Below, in pieces: positions 8,319-17,004 of a DNA stretch of 64,000 nt. The position numbers and the translations under genes are program-made. The number at the start of each line of letters is the position of its first letter. Position 1 is the stretch's first letter. A model generated the notes under the pieces. It was not told where the DNA came from and searched no databases. It saw only the letters and a list, made by a program, of their open reading frames with translations. Source of the DNA: Pedococcus badiiscoriae. GTDB taxonomy: Bacteria > Actinomycetota > Actinomycetes > Actinomycetales > Dermatophilaceae. The stretch spans positions 1,550,001 through 1,614,000 of the forward strand of contig NZ_JACCAB010000001.1 of the NCBI RefSeq assembly GCF_013408925.1, in the 5' to 3' direction.

Positions 8319-9992
8319 TCACCCCGGGGGGATGGCCACGCGCTCCCTGGTCTGCTCCATGGTCGAGGCGCAGGCCCGCGCCGGCGTCGCGGTGCCGGCG
8401 GTCGCCGCGGCGTCAGCCGGCCGGGTCGGCCGGGTCGGCCCGGTCGGCGGCGTCAGGTCGGGCACGCGCTCCTCGATCCGGGCCCCGTTGATGAGGGTCA
8501 CGTCGTCGTAGGCGGGGCGACCCTCGATGACGTTGCGGAACTGGTACCGGGTGAGGGAGGCGAGTCGGCAGTCGGTGCCGAACGTCGCGATGTCGAACGC
8601 GGACGGCTGGCCGGTCAGCTCTCCAAGATCCGACGTGTCCCCGTTGGGGCCGACGGTCCCGCTGGCGATGAAGTGGCTGAAGGGTCCTCCGCCGGTGAAG
8701 GTGCCGACCCCGATCCGTGCCCCTTCGAGCAGAGCGGCGTGCATGTGGCCGTTGATGCGGATTCCCGCCCTGGCCACGTCCCTCGCCGCCGCGGGTTCGT
8801 GCGTCACGACGACGTCCGGGACCGGCTGGTCGGCCATCGCAGCGTTGAACCGCGCGGCGGCCGGCTTCTGCTTGGCGGCGTTGTTCGTGTTGTCGTCCCC
8901 GAACCACCGCGGGTCGTTGAACCCGGCGATCCGGATCCCGTGGATGCCCTCGACCGTGTAGGTCTGCGCATCGGGCTCGAGCAGCACGACGTTCTTGACA
9001 CGGGCCAGCCGGTCCAGCAGCTCGCGGTCGACGTCGGAACGGGCGTCGTGGTTGCCCTTGACGAACAGGTAGGGCACGCCGAGGGAGGCGATGCCACTGA
9101 AGAGGTCGGCGGCGTCCGCCTCGGTGGCGCTGCCGAAGTTCACCAGGTCTCCGGAGTCGATCACCGCGTCGATCCGCTCCTGGTCGACGATGGTCTTCAT
9201 GAGGGCGTACTGGTTGGCCCCGTGGATGTCCGACACCAGCAGGATCCGCGCCGCCACCGGTTGGTCGAGGACCTGCGGGCGGTACTTGTCCTGCAGGGCA
9301 GAGGACAGGGCCAGCAGGTTCTTGAGGTAGGGCGTGACCTGCTGGGCCCGTGTCTCGACGCCTTCCAGGAGGTCGGCGTTGCGCTGGACCGTCCCGAGGA
9401 TGCCGGTCGTGGTGAAGCTGTCGAGCCGCTCTGGCTGGTAGGTCAGCCCGACCACGGCAAACGTCGCGACGCACGAGGCGACCCACACCGAGGCGACCGT
9501 CGCGCTCCATCGCACGCGCGGCCGGCGACGCCGCCACGCGGCATACCCGCCGAGGCTGAGGAGTGCGACGACGAGGGCACCCGCCGCGAACCGCCAGCCC
9601 AGCGCGATCGCGCCGACCCGGGCAGCGCGTTCCAGCTCGAGCGGACCGGGCTGGAGCGACCGGACCGAGACGTTGGGGCGCGCGAGCAGGTCGGTGATGC
9701 GGGGCTTGACGTGCACCTCTGCGACCACGCCGGGCGCGGGCACGAGGCTGGAGAAGTCCATCCGGATGTCGCCGAAGATGGTCGGGCTCTGGATGGCGGA
9801 CACGTCGTGGGGGTCCAGTGACAGCCGCAGGTCGGCGCCGTAGTTGAGGGTCTCGGCGCTGCTCGGGAACAGCGTGGTCGCAGCCACGCCACCGCTGTTG
9901 CACGCCACGAAGAGCAGCAGCAGCGCGCCGATCCGCAGCAGCCACCGGGACACACGCCGCCACTGGTGTGGGCTCTCAGGGGGCGTGCTCAC
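8319..9992 (-). CDS. Membrane-anchored metallophosphoesterase
   Basis: A 557-residue protein. Its N-terminal part has membrane segments near 18-40, 135-150 and 170-190. A calcineurin-like phosphoesterase domain follows with all metal-binding motifs: LLVSDIHGAN, IDSGDLVNFG, VKGNHDARSD, VVTHEP and INGHMHAAL. The segment between the first and second membrane spans probably lies outside the cell. The start codon is GTG with TACGGT (complement of 9999-10004) six bases upstream, so the transcript is probably leaderless. The C-terminus ends in a low-complexity Pro/Thr/Ala tail. The substrate (phosphodiester or phosphomonoester) is not predictable. Confidence 0.85.
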   Translation of the reverse strand: MSTPPESPHQWRRVSRWLLRIGALLLLFVACNSGGVAATTLFPSSAETLNYGADLRLSLDPHDVSAIQSPTIFGDIRMDFSSLVPAPGVVAEVHVKPRITDLLARPNVSVRSLQPGPLELERAARVGAIALGWRFAAGALVVALLSLGGYAAWRRRRPRVRWSATVASVWVASCVATFAVVGLTYQPERLDSFTTTGILGTVQRNADLLEGVETRAQQVTPYLKNLLALSSALQDKYRPQVLDQPVAARILLVSDIHGANQYALMKTIVDQERIDAVIDSGDLVNFGSATEADAADLFSGIASLGVPYLFVKGNHDARSDVDRELLDRLARVKNVVLLEPDAQTYTVEGIHGIRIAGFNDPRWFGDDNTNNAAKQKPAAARFNAAMADQPVPDVVVTHEPAAARDVARAGIRINGHMHAALLEGARIGVGTFTGGGPFSHFIASGTVGPNGDTSDLGELTGQPSAFDIATFGTDCRLASLTRYQFRNVIEGRPAYDDVTLINGARIEERVPDLTPPTGPTRPTRPADAAATAGTATPARACASTMEQTRERVAIPPG

Positions 9993-10040
9993 CTCTCCAC
10001 CGTAACGGGCAGCGAAGGCGGTCGGCTGGACCAGTTCGCG

Positions 10041-10069
10041 TGACGGGCGAGGTTACCGGACCGTAGGTT
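10041..10069 (+). promoter_or_regulatory. Leaderless promoter of the FAD dehydrogenase gene
   Basis: TGACGG (10041-10046), a 17-base spacer and TAGGTT (10064-10069) precede the ATG at 10076 by six bases, so transcription would start at the A of ATG. No ribosome binding site is present. The metallophosphoesterase promoter lies back to back with it. Confidence 0.6.
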
Positions 10070-10075
10070 GGGCTC

Positions 10076-11731
10076 ATGGACGCTGACGTCATCGTGGTCG
10101 GAGCCGGTCTGTCCGGACTCGTCGCTGCCGCCGAGATCGCCGATGCAGGACGCCGCGTCCTCGTGGTGGACCAGGAGAGCGCGGCCAACCTCGGGGGCCA
10201 GGCCCACTGGTCGTTCGGTGGCCTGCTCCTGGTGGACAGTCCCGAGCAGCGCCGGATGGGGATCAAGGACGACGTCGACCTGGCGTGGCAGGACTGGCAG
10301 GGCTCGGCGGGGTTCGACCGGCTCGACGACGAGGACAAGTGGGGCGCGCAGTGGGCCCGGGCCTACGTCGACTTCGCGGCCGGTGAGAAGCGGTCCTGGC
10401 TGCACCAGCAGGGCATGCGGTTCTTCCCCGTCGTGGGGTGGGCCGAGCGTGGCGACGGCTCCGCGTCCGGGCACGGCAACTCGGTGCCGCGGTTCCACAT
10501 CGTCTGGGGGACCGGGCCCGGGGTGCTGGCTCCGTTCCTGCGCCGCGTCGCCGAGCACGTGGCGGCCGGCCGGGTCGAGCTCAGGCACCGCCACCAGGTC
10601 GACGAGCTGGTCACCAGCGACGGCGCGGTCACCGGGGTGCGCGGGACCCTGCTCGCCGACGACCGCGCCGAGCGCGGCCGGCCCACCAGCCGCGAGGCCG
10701 TGGGCGAGTTCGAGCTCAGCGCCCAAGCCGTCATCGTCACCAGCGGCGGCATCGGCGCCAACCACGACCTCGTCCGGGCGAACTGGCCGAAGCGCCTCGG
10801 CAAGGCTCCCGAGCACATGCTCACCGGGGTGCCGGCCCACGTCGACGGCCGGATGCTCGCCATCACCGAGGCCGCGGGTGGCCGCCTGGTCAACCGCGAC
10901 CGCATGTGGCACTACGTGGAGGGCATCGAGAACTGGGACCCGATCTGGCCGTCGCACGCGATCCGCATCCTGCCCGGGCCGAGCTCGCTGTGGTTCGACG
11001 GCAACGGTGACCGTCTCCCCGCGCCGCTGTTCCCGGGGTTCGACACCCTCGGCACCCTGGCCCACCTGCGGCAGACCGGCCACGACCACAGCTGGTTCGT
11101 CCTGACGAAGAAGATCATCGGCAAGGAGTTCGCGCTGTCGGGGTCGGAGCAGAACCCCGACCTCACCGGCAAGTCGGTCACGGACGTGCTCGGGCGGGCG
11201 CGGGCCGACATGCCGGCGCCGGTGCGGGCCTTCCTCGACAAGGGGGCGGACTTCGTCTCGGCCGACACGCTGCAGGACCTGGTCGCGAAGATGAACGCCC
11301 TCACTCCGGACGCCCCGCTGGACCTGGCCCACCTCGAACGCCAGATCATCGAGCGCGACCGGCAGATCGCCAACGACTTCTGCAAGGACGCTCAGGTGAC
11401 CGCCATCCGGGGAGCGCGAAACTACCGTGGGGACAAGCTGATCCGCACGGCGACCCCCCACCGCATCTTCGACCCGAAGGCCGGTCCGCTCATCGCGGTG
11501 CGCCTCAACATCCTCACCCGCAAGACCCTCGGCGGACTCGAGACAGACCTCTCCTCGCGGGTCCTGTCCGCGTCAGGAGAGCCCGTGCCCGGCCTGTATG
11601 CCGCGGGCGAGGTCGCCGGCTTCGGCGGCGGTGGCATGCACGGTTACCGGGCGCTCGAGGGCACCTTCCTGGGCGGCTGCATCTTCTCCGGGCGCACCGC
11701 GGGCCGGGCGGCCGCGGCAGCCGTCGCCTGA
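10076..11731 (+). CDS. FAD-binding dehydrogenase (KstD / flavocytochrome c-like)
   Basis: A 551-residue flavoprotein. The N-terminal Rossmann motif VIVVGAGLSGLVAAAEIAD binds FAD; the C-terminal VPGLYAAGEVAGFGGGG motif completes the site. The middle carries the FAD_binding_2 reductase domain found in 3-ketosteroid delta-1-dehydrogenases and fumarate reductase-like proteins. It is cytoplasmic, with no signal peptide. Actinobacterial genomes often carry this stand-alone class annotated only as FAD-binding dehydrogenase. No steroid genes are nearby, so a steroid role is not supported. It is transcribed alone. Confidence 0.85.
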   Translation: MDADVIVVGAGLSGLVAAAEIADAGRRVLVVDQESAANLGGQAHWSFGGLLLVDSPEQRRMGIKDDVDLAWQDWQGSAGFDRLDDEDKWGAQWARAYVDFAAGEKRSWLHQQGMRFFPVVGWAERGDGSASGHGNSVPRFHIVWGTGPGVLAPFLRRVAEHVAAGRVELRHRHQVDELVTSDGAVTGVRGTLLADDRAERGRPTSREAVGEFELSAQAVIVTSGGIGANHDLVRANWPKRLGKAPEHMLTGVPAHVDGRMLAITEAAGGRLVNRDRMWHYVEGIENWDPIWPSHAIRILPGPSSLWFDGNGDRLPAPLFPGFDTLGTLAHLRQTGHDHSWFVLTKKIIGKEFALSGSEQNPDLTGKSVTDVLGRARADMPAPVRAFLDKGADFVSADTLQDLVAKMNALTPDAPLDLAHLERQIIERDRQIANDFCKDAQVTAIRGARNYRGDKLIRTATPHRIFDPKAGPLIAVRLNILTRKTLGGLETDLSSRVLSASGEPVPGLYAAGEVAGFGGGGMHGYRALEGTFLGGCIFSGRTAGRAAAAAVA

Positions 11732-11738
11732 CCGGCCG

Positions 11739-11754
11739 TCGGCTGACGAGCCGA
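11739..11754. terminator. Short hairpin between convergent genes
   Basis: A six-base-pair stem, TCGGCT/AGCCGA, with a four-base loop lies between the stops of the FAD dehydrogenase and DUF885 genes. It could act in both directions. It is weak compared with the other hairpins here. Confidence 0.35.
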
Positions 11755-11762
11755 GCGCCTGA

Positions 11763-13418
11763 TCAGGGGAGGCGGTCGCGGACGACCGTGTCGAGCACGG
11801 CCAGCGGGACGCTGCCACCGTCCAGGACCGCGTTGTGGAAGGCCTTCACGTCGAACGCGTCCCCCTGGCGCCCCTGCGCCTCGCGGCGGATCCGCAGGAT
11901 CTCCAGCCGACCGATCATGTAGCCGCACGCCTGACCGGGGGTCACGGCATACCTGTCGATCTCGGCCTTGACCCCACCCACGCTGAGCGGGCAGTTCGCG
12001 ACCATGTAGTCGACGGCTCGCTGCCGGCTCCACCCCATCGCGTGCACACCGGTGTCGACGACCAGCCGACAGGCACGCATGGAGTCCATCGTGAGCATGC
12101 CCAGCCGTTCGAGGGGACTGGTGTAGAGCCCCATCTCGTCGGCGAGGCGCTCGGTGTAGAGCCCCCAGCCCTCGGCGTAGGCGTTGAAGATCGTGAACTT
12201 GCGGTACTTCGGCACCTCGGTCAGCTCGCCGGCGATGGCCAGCTGGAGGTGGTGACCGGGGATGCCCTCGTGGTAGGACAGCGCCTCGAGCTCGAAGCGG
12301 CCCCAGTGCGCCGGGTCAGCCGTGTTGATGTAGAACGTGCCGCCGCGGCTGCCGTCGTCCGCGGGTGGGAAGTAGTAGGCGGCGGCGCCGACGTCGGTCG
12401 CCCGCACCACGCAGTCCGCGACCGGGAGCCGGTCGAACCACTGGGGCATGACGCCGCGCGCCTTGGCGAACGCCGCCTCGCAGGCGGCCACGATGTCGGT
12501 GGTGCTGGAGTGCCGCAGGGCCGGGTCCTCGCGCAGGGCACGGTAGATCGACGGCAGGTCGTCGGTGCCCACCACCGGCGGCGCGAGCGTGCGGTACTCG
12601 TCCTCGAGGGAGGCGATCTGCTCGAGCCCGATCTCGTGGATCTCGGCGGCGGTCAGGGAGGTCGTGGTGTCGCGGGCGAGGAGGCGGGCGTAGGTCTGCT
12701 CGCCGTCCGGCAGCCAGGACAGGCCGCACTGCTCGTCGGGGCGCATGACCGGGGCGACCTCGTCGCGCAGCACGTCGCGGAACGCCGCGAGGGCCGGACG
12801 CACCTCGGCGGCGATGACCTGCGTGAGACGGCCGCGCCAGGCCTCGACGTCAAGGCCCGCCGGGGGCTCGCTCGTGGAGGTGAGGAGCACGTCCTCGTCC
12901 AGCGGGGTGGCCAGCCACTGCTCCACCTGCTCGATCGCGCGTTCCACGGCGAAGGTGGTCGGAGTGCGGCCGGAGGCGACGCCCTCGCGGTGCCGCTCGG
13001 CGAACTCGCGGATGTTCCGGCCGATGCCCCGGTACTTGGACACCATGGCCTCGGCGACCTCCGCGGTCGGCAGCGACAGCCCCGCGACCGTCACGCCGAG
13101 GGCCACCTGCATCCCGAAGACGGGGTCGACCCCGAACTCCGCCAGGTGCGTCTCAGCGACGTCGGCGGACGTGGTCGCGTCGAAGGCGATGATGTCGCGG
13201 GTGACGCGGTCCGGTCCGTCGAGGCCGTCGTCGGGGATGGCCCGGGCGCGGGTGGCGAACTCGCGCAGGGCAGCGGTCTCGGCGTCCTCCGCCGCCCGCG
13301 AGCCGTCCTCGAACTGGTCGGCGAACCGGTAGTCACCGAGCATGTGTGCCCAGGTGGGCGACGTCCGCATGCGGTGGTCGTGGAAGTCGTCCGCCAGCTG
13401 CTGCACCGAGTCGTTCAT
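11763..13418 (-). CDS. DUF885 family protein (putative metallopeptidase)
   Basis: A 551-residue DUF885 (PF05960) protein. The key motif SYHEGIPGHHLQLA resembles a zinc HExxH-like site, and the family is thought to be peptidase or carboxypeptidase related. Other conserved blocks are GMLTMDSMRACRLVVDTG and RYAVTPGQACGYMIG. The frame is open a further 99 codons upstream, but that region lies inside the bpa gene; the ATG at 13418 is chosen because TACGTT (complement of 13426-13431) lies seven bases before it, giving a leaderless start. No signal peptide is present, so it is cytoplasmic. Its substrate is unknown. Confidence 0.82.
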   Translation of the reverse strand: MNDSVQQLADDFHDHRMRTSPTWAHMLGDYRFADQFEDGSRAAEDAETAALREFATRARAIPDDGLDGPDRVTRDIIAFDATTSADVAETHLAEFGVDPVFGMQVALGVTVAGLSLPTAEVAEAMVSKYRGIGRNIREFAERHREGVASGRTPTTFAVERAIEQVEQWLATPLDEDVLLTSTSEPPAGLDVEAWRGRLTQVIAAEVRPALAAFRDVLRDEVAPVMRPDEQCGLSWLPDGEQTYARLLARDTTTSLTAAEIHEIGLEQIASLEDEYRTLAPPVVGTDDLPSIYRALREDPALRHSSTTDIVAACEAAFAKARGVMPQWFDRLPVADCVVRATDVGAAAYYFPPADDGSRGGTFYINTADPAHWGRFELEALSYHEGIPGHHLQLAIAGELTEVPKYRKFTIFNAYAEGWGLYTERLADEMGLYTSPLERLGMLTMDSMRACRLVVDTGVHAMGWSRQRAVDYMVANCPLSVGGVKAEIDRYAVTPGQACGYMIGRLEILRIRREAQGRQGDAFDVKAFHNAVLDGGSVPLAVLDTVVRDRLP

Positions 13419-13440
13419 GCCGCTGAACGTACCGGCTCGC

Positions 13441-14058
13441 TCAGAGGTACTGACCGGTTGGACCGCTGTCGCCGGGGCCAGGAGGTATGCCGGGTGCTCC
13501 CGGCATGCCTTCGACGCCCGGTCCGCCCTCGTGGGCGTGCCCGGGCGGCAGCGCCCGCCGGATCTGCTGGAGCTGCTGTTGGGCCGCCATCTGCTGGGCG
13601 AACAGCGCCGTCTGGATCCCGTGGAACAAGCCCTCGAGCCAGCCCACCAGCTGGGCCTGTGCGATGCGGAGCTCGGCATCGGTGGGAGGTTCGTTCTCGT
13701 TGAAGGGCAGGGCAATCCGCTCGAGCTCGTCGATCAGCTCGGGGGCCAGGCCGTCCTCCAGCTCCTTGATCGACCGACGGTGGATCTCGGCCAGCCGCGC
13801 CCGGCCGGCCTCGTCGAGGGGAGCGTTGCGCACCTCTTCGAGCAGCTGCTTGATCATCGAGCCGATGCGCATGACCTTGGCCGGCTGCTCCACCAGGTCG
13901 GCCGGGTTGGTGGGTCCGTCCTCACCGTCGCGGTGGGGCGCGACGCCCATGCCGTCCTGGGTCACGACCACGACTCGCTGCTGGTCGCCGTTGCCGGTCG
14001 GGACGGGCTCACTGTCACGCTCGTGTGGCGTCTGGGTCATGCCACCATCCTGCCCCAC
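13441..14058 (-). CDS. bpa: Bacterial proteasome activator Bpa/PafE
   Basis: A 205-residue homologue of mycobacterial Bpa (PafE, Rv3780). The central part (about 55-165) is predicted alpha-helical and includes PADLVEQPAKVMRIGSMIKQ and a Gln-rich stretch. The extreme C-terminus is GQYL, the tail that inserts into the 20S alpha ring and opens its gate without ATP. The N-terminal 45 residues and the Gly/Pro-rich linker before the tail look disordered. A second Met at position 7 (14040) is an equally likely start. Its presence predicts a 20S proteasome elsewhere in this genome; no proteasome subunit gene is in this window. Confidence 0.9.
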   Translation of the reverse strand: MGQDGGMTQTPHERDSEPVPTGNGDQQRVVVVTQDGMGVAPHRDGEDGPTNPADLVEQPAKVMRIGSMIKQLLEEVRNAPLDEAGRARLAEIHRRSIKELEDGLAPELIDELERIALPFNENEPPTDAELRIAQAQLVGWLEGLFHGIQTALFAQQMAAQQQLQQIRRALPPGHAHEGGPGVEGMPGAPGIPPGPGDSGPTGQYL

Positions 14059-14077
14059 CGGCCCAGGGCGCGCGGGG

Positions 14078-14440
14078 TCAGCGGGCCAGGAGGACCGCGG
14101 CCAGTGCGAGGGCTCCGGGCACTGCCTGGACGAGCAGGATCCGGCGGCTGGCGGTCGCAGCTCCGTAGACGCCCGCCACGATGACGCAGAGCAGGAAGAA
14201 CACCTGGAACCCGAAGCGCAGGTGGTCCGGGCCGACGATGCCCCAGAGGAGCCCGGCGGCGAGGAAGCCGTTGTAGAGGCCCTGGTTGCCGGCGAGCGTC
14301 CGGGTCTGCTCGGCGAACTCCTGCGTGAGGCCGAAGGCGGCCCGTCCGCGGGGAGTCGTCCAGAGGGCCATCTCGAGCACCACGATGTAGACGTGGATCA
14401 GGGCGACGACGGCGACCAGCACGGCGGCGACTGCGTTCAT
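14078..14440 (-). CDS. DUF1304 small integral membrane protein
   Basis: A 120-residue protein with four hydrophobic segments: NAVAAVLVAVVALIHVYIVV, LYNGFLAAGLLWGIVG, FGFQVFFLLCVIVAGVYGAA and AVPGALALAAVLLA. The size and the conserved LIHVYIVVLEM and GNQGLYNGFLA stretches match DUF1304 (PF06993). The ATG at 14440 gives the usual family length; the frame extends 13 codons further upstream. The function of the family is not established. It sits 19 bases from the Bpa gene on the same strand. Confidence 0.8.
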   Translation of the reverse strand: MNAVAAVLVAVVALIHVYIVVLEMALWTTPRGRAAFGLTQEFAEQTRTLAGNQGLYNGFLAAGLLWGIVGPDHLRFGFQVFFLLCVIVAGVYGAATASRRILLVQAVPGALALAAVLLAR

Positions 14441-14516
14441 GGCCTCAGGGTGGCAGACGCCGCCGTTGCGCGCGGCCACTCTGGCCGACGCGGTCGGCGG
14501 GTCAGGGGGTCAACCG

Positions 14517-15497
14517 TCAGCTCACGGTCAGCAGGATCTTCCCGACGTGCCCGCTGGCCTCGAGCTCGCGGTGCGCGTCGCCCGCCTGTGCCAGCGGGTA
14601 GCGGCCGTGGATCACCGGCCTGACCCGACCCGCCGAGACCAGCGGCCAGACGTGTTCGCGAACGGCCGCGACGATGGTCGCCTTCTCGTCGGCGGGGCGT
14701 GATCGGAGCGAGGTGGCGATGACCGCCGCCCGCTTGCGCATGAGCAGCCCGAGGTCGAGCTCCGCCTTGACGCCTCCCTGGAGCCCGATCACCACGAGCC
14801 GTCCGTTCGGGGCGAGCGCGTCGACGTTGCGGGCGAGGTACTTCGCGCCCATGTTGTCGAGGATGACGTCCGCTCCGGCCCCAGCGGTGGCGGTGCGCAG
14901 CTCCTCGACGAAGTCCTGCTCGCGGTAGTTCACGAGGATCTCGGCGCCCAGCTCGCGGCACACCTCCAGCTTGGCTGCCGACCCGGCGGTGACCGCGACA
15001 CGAGCCCCGACCTCGCGGGCCAGCTGGATCGCCATCGTCCCGATGCCGGAGGACCCGCCGTGCACGAGGAACGTCTGCCCCGGAAGGAGGTTCGCCGTCA
15101 TGAACACGTTCGACCACACCGTGCTGACGACCTCCGGCAGGGCTGCCGCATCCGCCAGCGGGACACCGGTCGGCACCGGTAGGAGCTGGCCGGCGGGCAC
15201 GCACACCAGCTCGGCGTAGCCACCCCCCGAGAGCAGCGCACAGACCTCGTCGCCGACGCGCCACTCCTCGACGCCGTCGCCGACCTGGTCCACGGTGCCG
15301 CTGACCTCGAGGCCGGGGTACTCCGGAGCCCCCGCGGGTGGCGGGTAGAACCCCATCCGCTGCATGACGTCGGCGCGGTTGACCCCGGCCGCCGCGACGC
15401 GCACCCTGACCTCCCCGGGGCCGGGCTGCGGGTCGGGGACCTCGGCCAGGACGAGGGCGGACGGGTCGCCGGGCTGCGGGATGGTGATCGCCTTCAC
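14517..15497 (-). CDS. NAD(P)H-quinone oxidoreductase, PIG3 type
   Basis: A 326-residue zinc-independent medium-chain reductase. The N-terminus MKAITIPQPGDPSALVLAEV, the segment AAAGVNRADVMQRMGFYPPP, and the NADPH-binding LVHGGSSGIGTMAIQLAREV match the TP53I3/PIG3 quinone oxidoreductases. Catalytic and structural zinc ligands of alcohol dehydrogenases are absent. It starts with GTG at 15497, and its first bases overlap the mobA stop (GTGA), so the two genes are co-translated. It probably reduces quinones or enones with NADPH in the cytoplasm. Confidence 0.9.
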   Translation of the reverse strand: MKAITIPQPGDPSALVLAEVPDPQPGPGEVRVRVAAAGVNRADVMQRMGFYPPPAGAPEYPGLEVSGTVDQVGDGVEEWRVGDEVCALLSGGGYAELVCVPAGQLLPVPTGVPLADAAALPEVVSTVWSNVFMTANLLPGQTFLVHGGSSGIGTMAIQLAREVGARVAVTAGSAAKLEVCRELGAEILVNYREQDFVEELRTATAGAGADVILDNMGAKYLARNVDALAPNGRLVVIGLQGGVKAELDLGLLMRKRAAVIATSLRSRPADEKATIVAAVREHVWPLVSAGRVRPVIHGRYPLAQAGDAHRELEASGHVGKILLTVS

Positions 15498-16063
15498 GGG
15501 TCGAGCCTATGGCGCGCCGCCTCGAGGTCCTCGGCGGTGTCGACGTCGACTGCCGATCCCTCGGGCACGTCGACCACGAGGGTCGCCAGGAGGTCGACCA
15601 GTCTCATCAACGGGGTTCCGGCAGCCGGGTCTGGCATTGCCTCGCGCAGGGCGCTAGTCCGGTATGCCGCGAGCAGGGGCTGCAGGCGGCCCTCGCCATC
15701 GCTGCCGAGCACCGCCTCGACGTCGGGAGCATCCGCCAGGCGGGAGACGAGGCTGGGAGCCGGGCCGGCGGCATACGGCATGTCGCCACCGAGGAGGACG
15801 ACGACCGGGGTCCCGACGTGGGGGAGGGCTGCCGCGATCGCGGCCACCGGGCCGCCCCCGGGTGGGCGCTCGCGACACCAGGCGGTCGGCCGTGCGGTGT
15901 GCCGCGGTTCGCCGACGCAGATCACCGGCCAGGTCGAGGGCAGTCCGTCGAGGACGTGGTCCAACACGGGGGTCCCGGCGAGGTCGGCGCGCGTCTTGTC
16001 GCCCCCGAACCGCCGTCCCGCGCCACCGCAGAGGACGACGGCAGTCACGGCGGGCTGGGTCAT
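15494..16063 (-). CDS. mobA: MobA-like molybdenum cofactor nucleotidyltransferase
   Basis: A 189-residue NTP-transferase. The nucleotide-binding N-terminus VVLCGGAGRRFGGDKTRADL and the metal-binding VVLLGGDMPYAAGP are those of MobA, which attaches GMP to molybdopterin. The start is set at ATG 16063 because the 65 codons upstream are low-complexity and lie in the intergenic region before the IclR gene. No other cofactor gene is nearby. A related sugar- or cobalamin-nucleotide transferase function cannot be fully excluded. Confidence 0.78.
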   Translation of the reverse strand: MTQPAVTAVVLCGGAGRRFGGDKTRADLAGTPVLDHVLDGLPSTWPVICVGEPRHTARPTAWCRERPPGGGPVAAIAAALPHVGTPVVVLLGGDMPYAAGPAPSLVSRLADAPDVEAVLGSDGEGRLQPLLAAYRTSALREAMPDPAAGTPLMRLVDLLATLVVDVPEGSAVDVDTAEDLEAARHRLDP

Positions 16064-16163
16064 CCGGCCATTGTGGGGGCTGTGGACGCCGGCGCACGTC
16101 CGCGGGGCCCGCCGGTCGCGACGGCCCGCTCTGTCGCAACGGGCGCAGCGGCAGCACGCAGTG

Positions 16164-16925
16164 TCAGCGGCCGCCGCCGATCCGCGCCGACAGGGTGGCG
16201 GCCACGCGCGACACGGCGGCGGCGAGCCGGGCGCGCTCGTCGTCGTCGACGCCGTCACGGGGGAAGGTCAGGGCGATGCCCGCGACGGGGTGCCCGGTGT
16301 GGTCGAGCACGGCCTGCGCGACCGAGGACAGCCCGGCGCTCACCGAGTCGTCCTCCGTCGCATAGCCGCGGGCGCGCACGATGGTCAGCTCGCGACGCAG
16401 CTCGCTGACGGAGGTGGGTCCGTGCCCGTCGCGCTGCACGAGGGTGTCCTTGTGCGGGAAGAGCGCCCGCACCTGCGCGGCGGGCAGCCGCGCGAGCATG
16501 GCCAACCCGCTCGCGGTGAGGGTGGCCGGCAGCCGCACCCCGACGTCCGTCACCAACAGCGGACGGCCGGGGGCGCGTTCCTCGATGACGTAGAGGACGT
16601 CCCGGCCGTGCAGGACCGCCAGGTGGGCGTTGTGGGTGGTCTGGTCGACGAGTCGTCCCAGCAGGGGCCGCGCGATCCGCTGGAGGGGTGCCTGCCGCTG
16701 GTAGGCCGAGCCGAGCTCGAAGGCGGCGACGCCAAGCCCGTAGCGCCGTTCCTCCTCCAGGTGGGCGACGAAGCCGGCATCGCGCAGCACGGCGAGCAGG
16801 TGGTAGGTCGTGGAGCGGGGAAGGCCCAGCTCTCGGGCGATCGACCCCGCGGGCAGGGGCTCGGTGTGCCGGGCGAGGAGCGTGAGCAGCTGGAGGGCAT
16901 GCCGCGCTGCGGGTGCGTTGGCCAC
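16164..16925 (-). CDS. IclR-family regulator, probable hut regulator
   Basis: A 253-residue regulator. Residues 5-60 form the winged helix (LPAGSIARELGLPRSTTYHL); residues 75-245 are the IclR effector domain with the conserved TASGLAMLARLP and GYATEDDSVSAGLSSVA stretches. It starts with GTG and is divergent from hutH, the usual arrangement for a local regulator. An inverted repeat GTCT-N8-AGAC in the shared 79-base gap recurs before the second hut transcript, which suggests that it controls both. The likely effector is histidine or urocanate, by context only. Confidence 0.88.
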   Translation of the reverse strand: MANAPAARHALQLLTLLARHTEPLPAGSIARELGLPRSTTYHLLAVLRDAGFVAHLEEERRYGLGVAAFELGSAYQRQAPLQRIARPLLGRLVDQTTHNAHLAVLHGRDVLYVIEERAPGRPLLVTDVGVRLPATLTASGLAMLARLPAAQVRALFPHKDTLVQRDGHGPTSVSELRRELTIVRARGYATEDDSVSAGLSSVAQAVLDHTGHPVAGIALTFPRDGVDDDERARLAAAVSRVAATLSARIGGGR

Positions 16926-16934
16926 GGTCCCAGT

Positions 16935-16950
16935 GTCTCAGGTGCGAGAC
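16935..16950. promoter_or_regulatory. Inverted repeat, candidate hut operator 1
   Basis: GTCT-CAGGTGCG-AGAC lies between the divergent IclR and hutH genes, 55 bases before the hutH ATG. It shares GTCT, the centre T and CGAGACGG with the repeat at 20816-20831. The most likely ligand is the adjacent IclR protein. Confidence 0.55.
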
Positions 16951-17004
16951 GGTATGCCACCCACGGAGGGCGCGCAGGCGGCCCACCTCCGCTGCAATGG
17001 AGGC

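Noticed and set aside
10076..11731. Steroid delta-1-dehydrogenase
   Set aside because: The fold is related, but no other steroid-degradation gene is nearby and the general FAD-dehydrogenase group fits equally well.
11835..13703. 622-codon open frame on the plus strand
   Set aside because: It is antisense to the DUF885 and bpa genes, is full of low-complexity Gly/Arg/Val sequence and matches no family; high-GC third positions keep the frame open.
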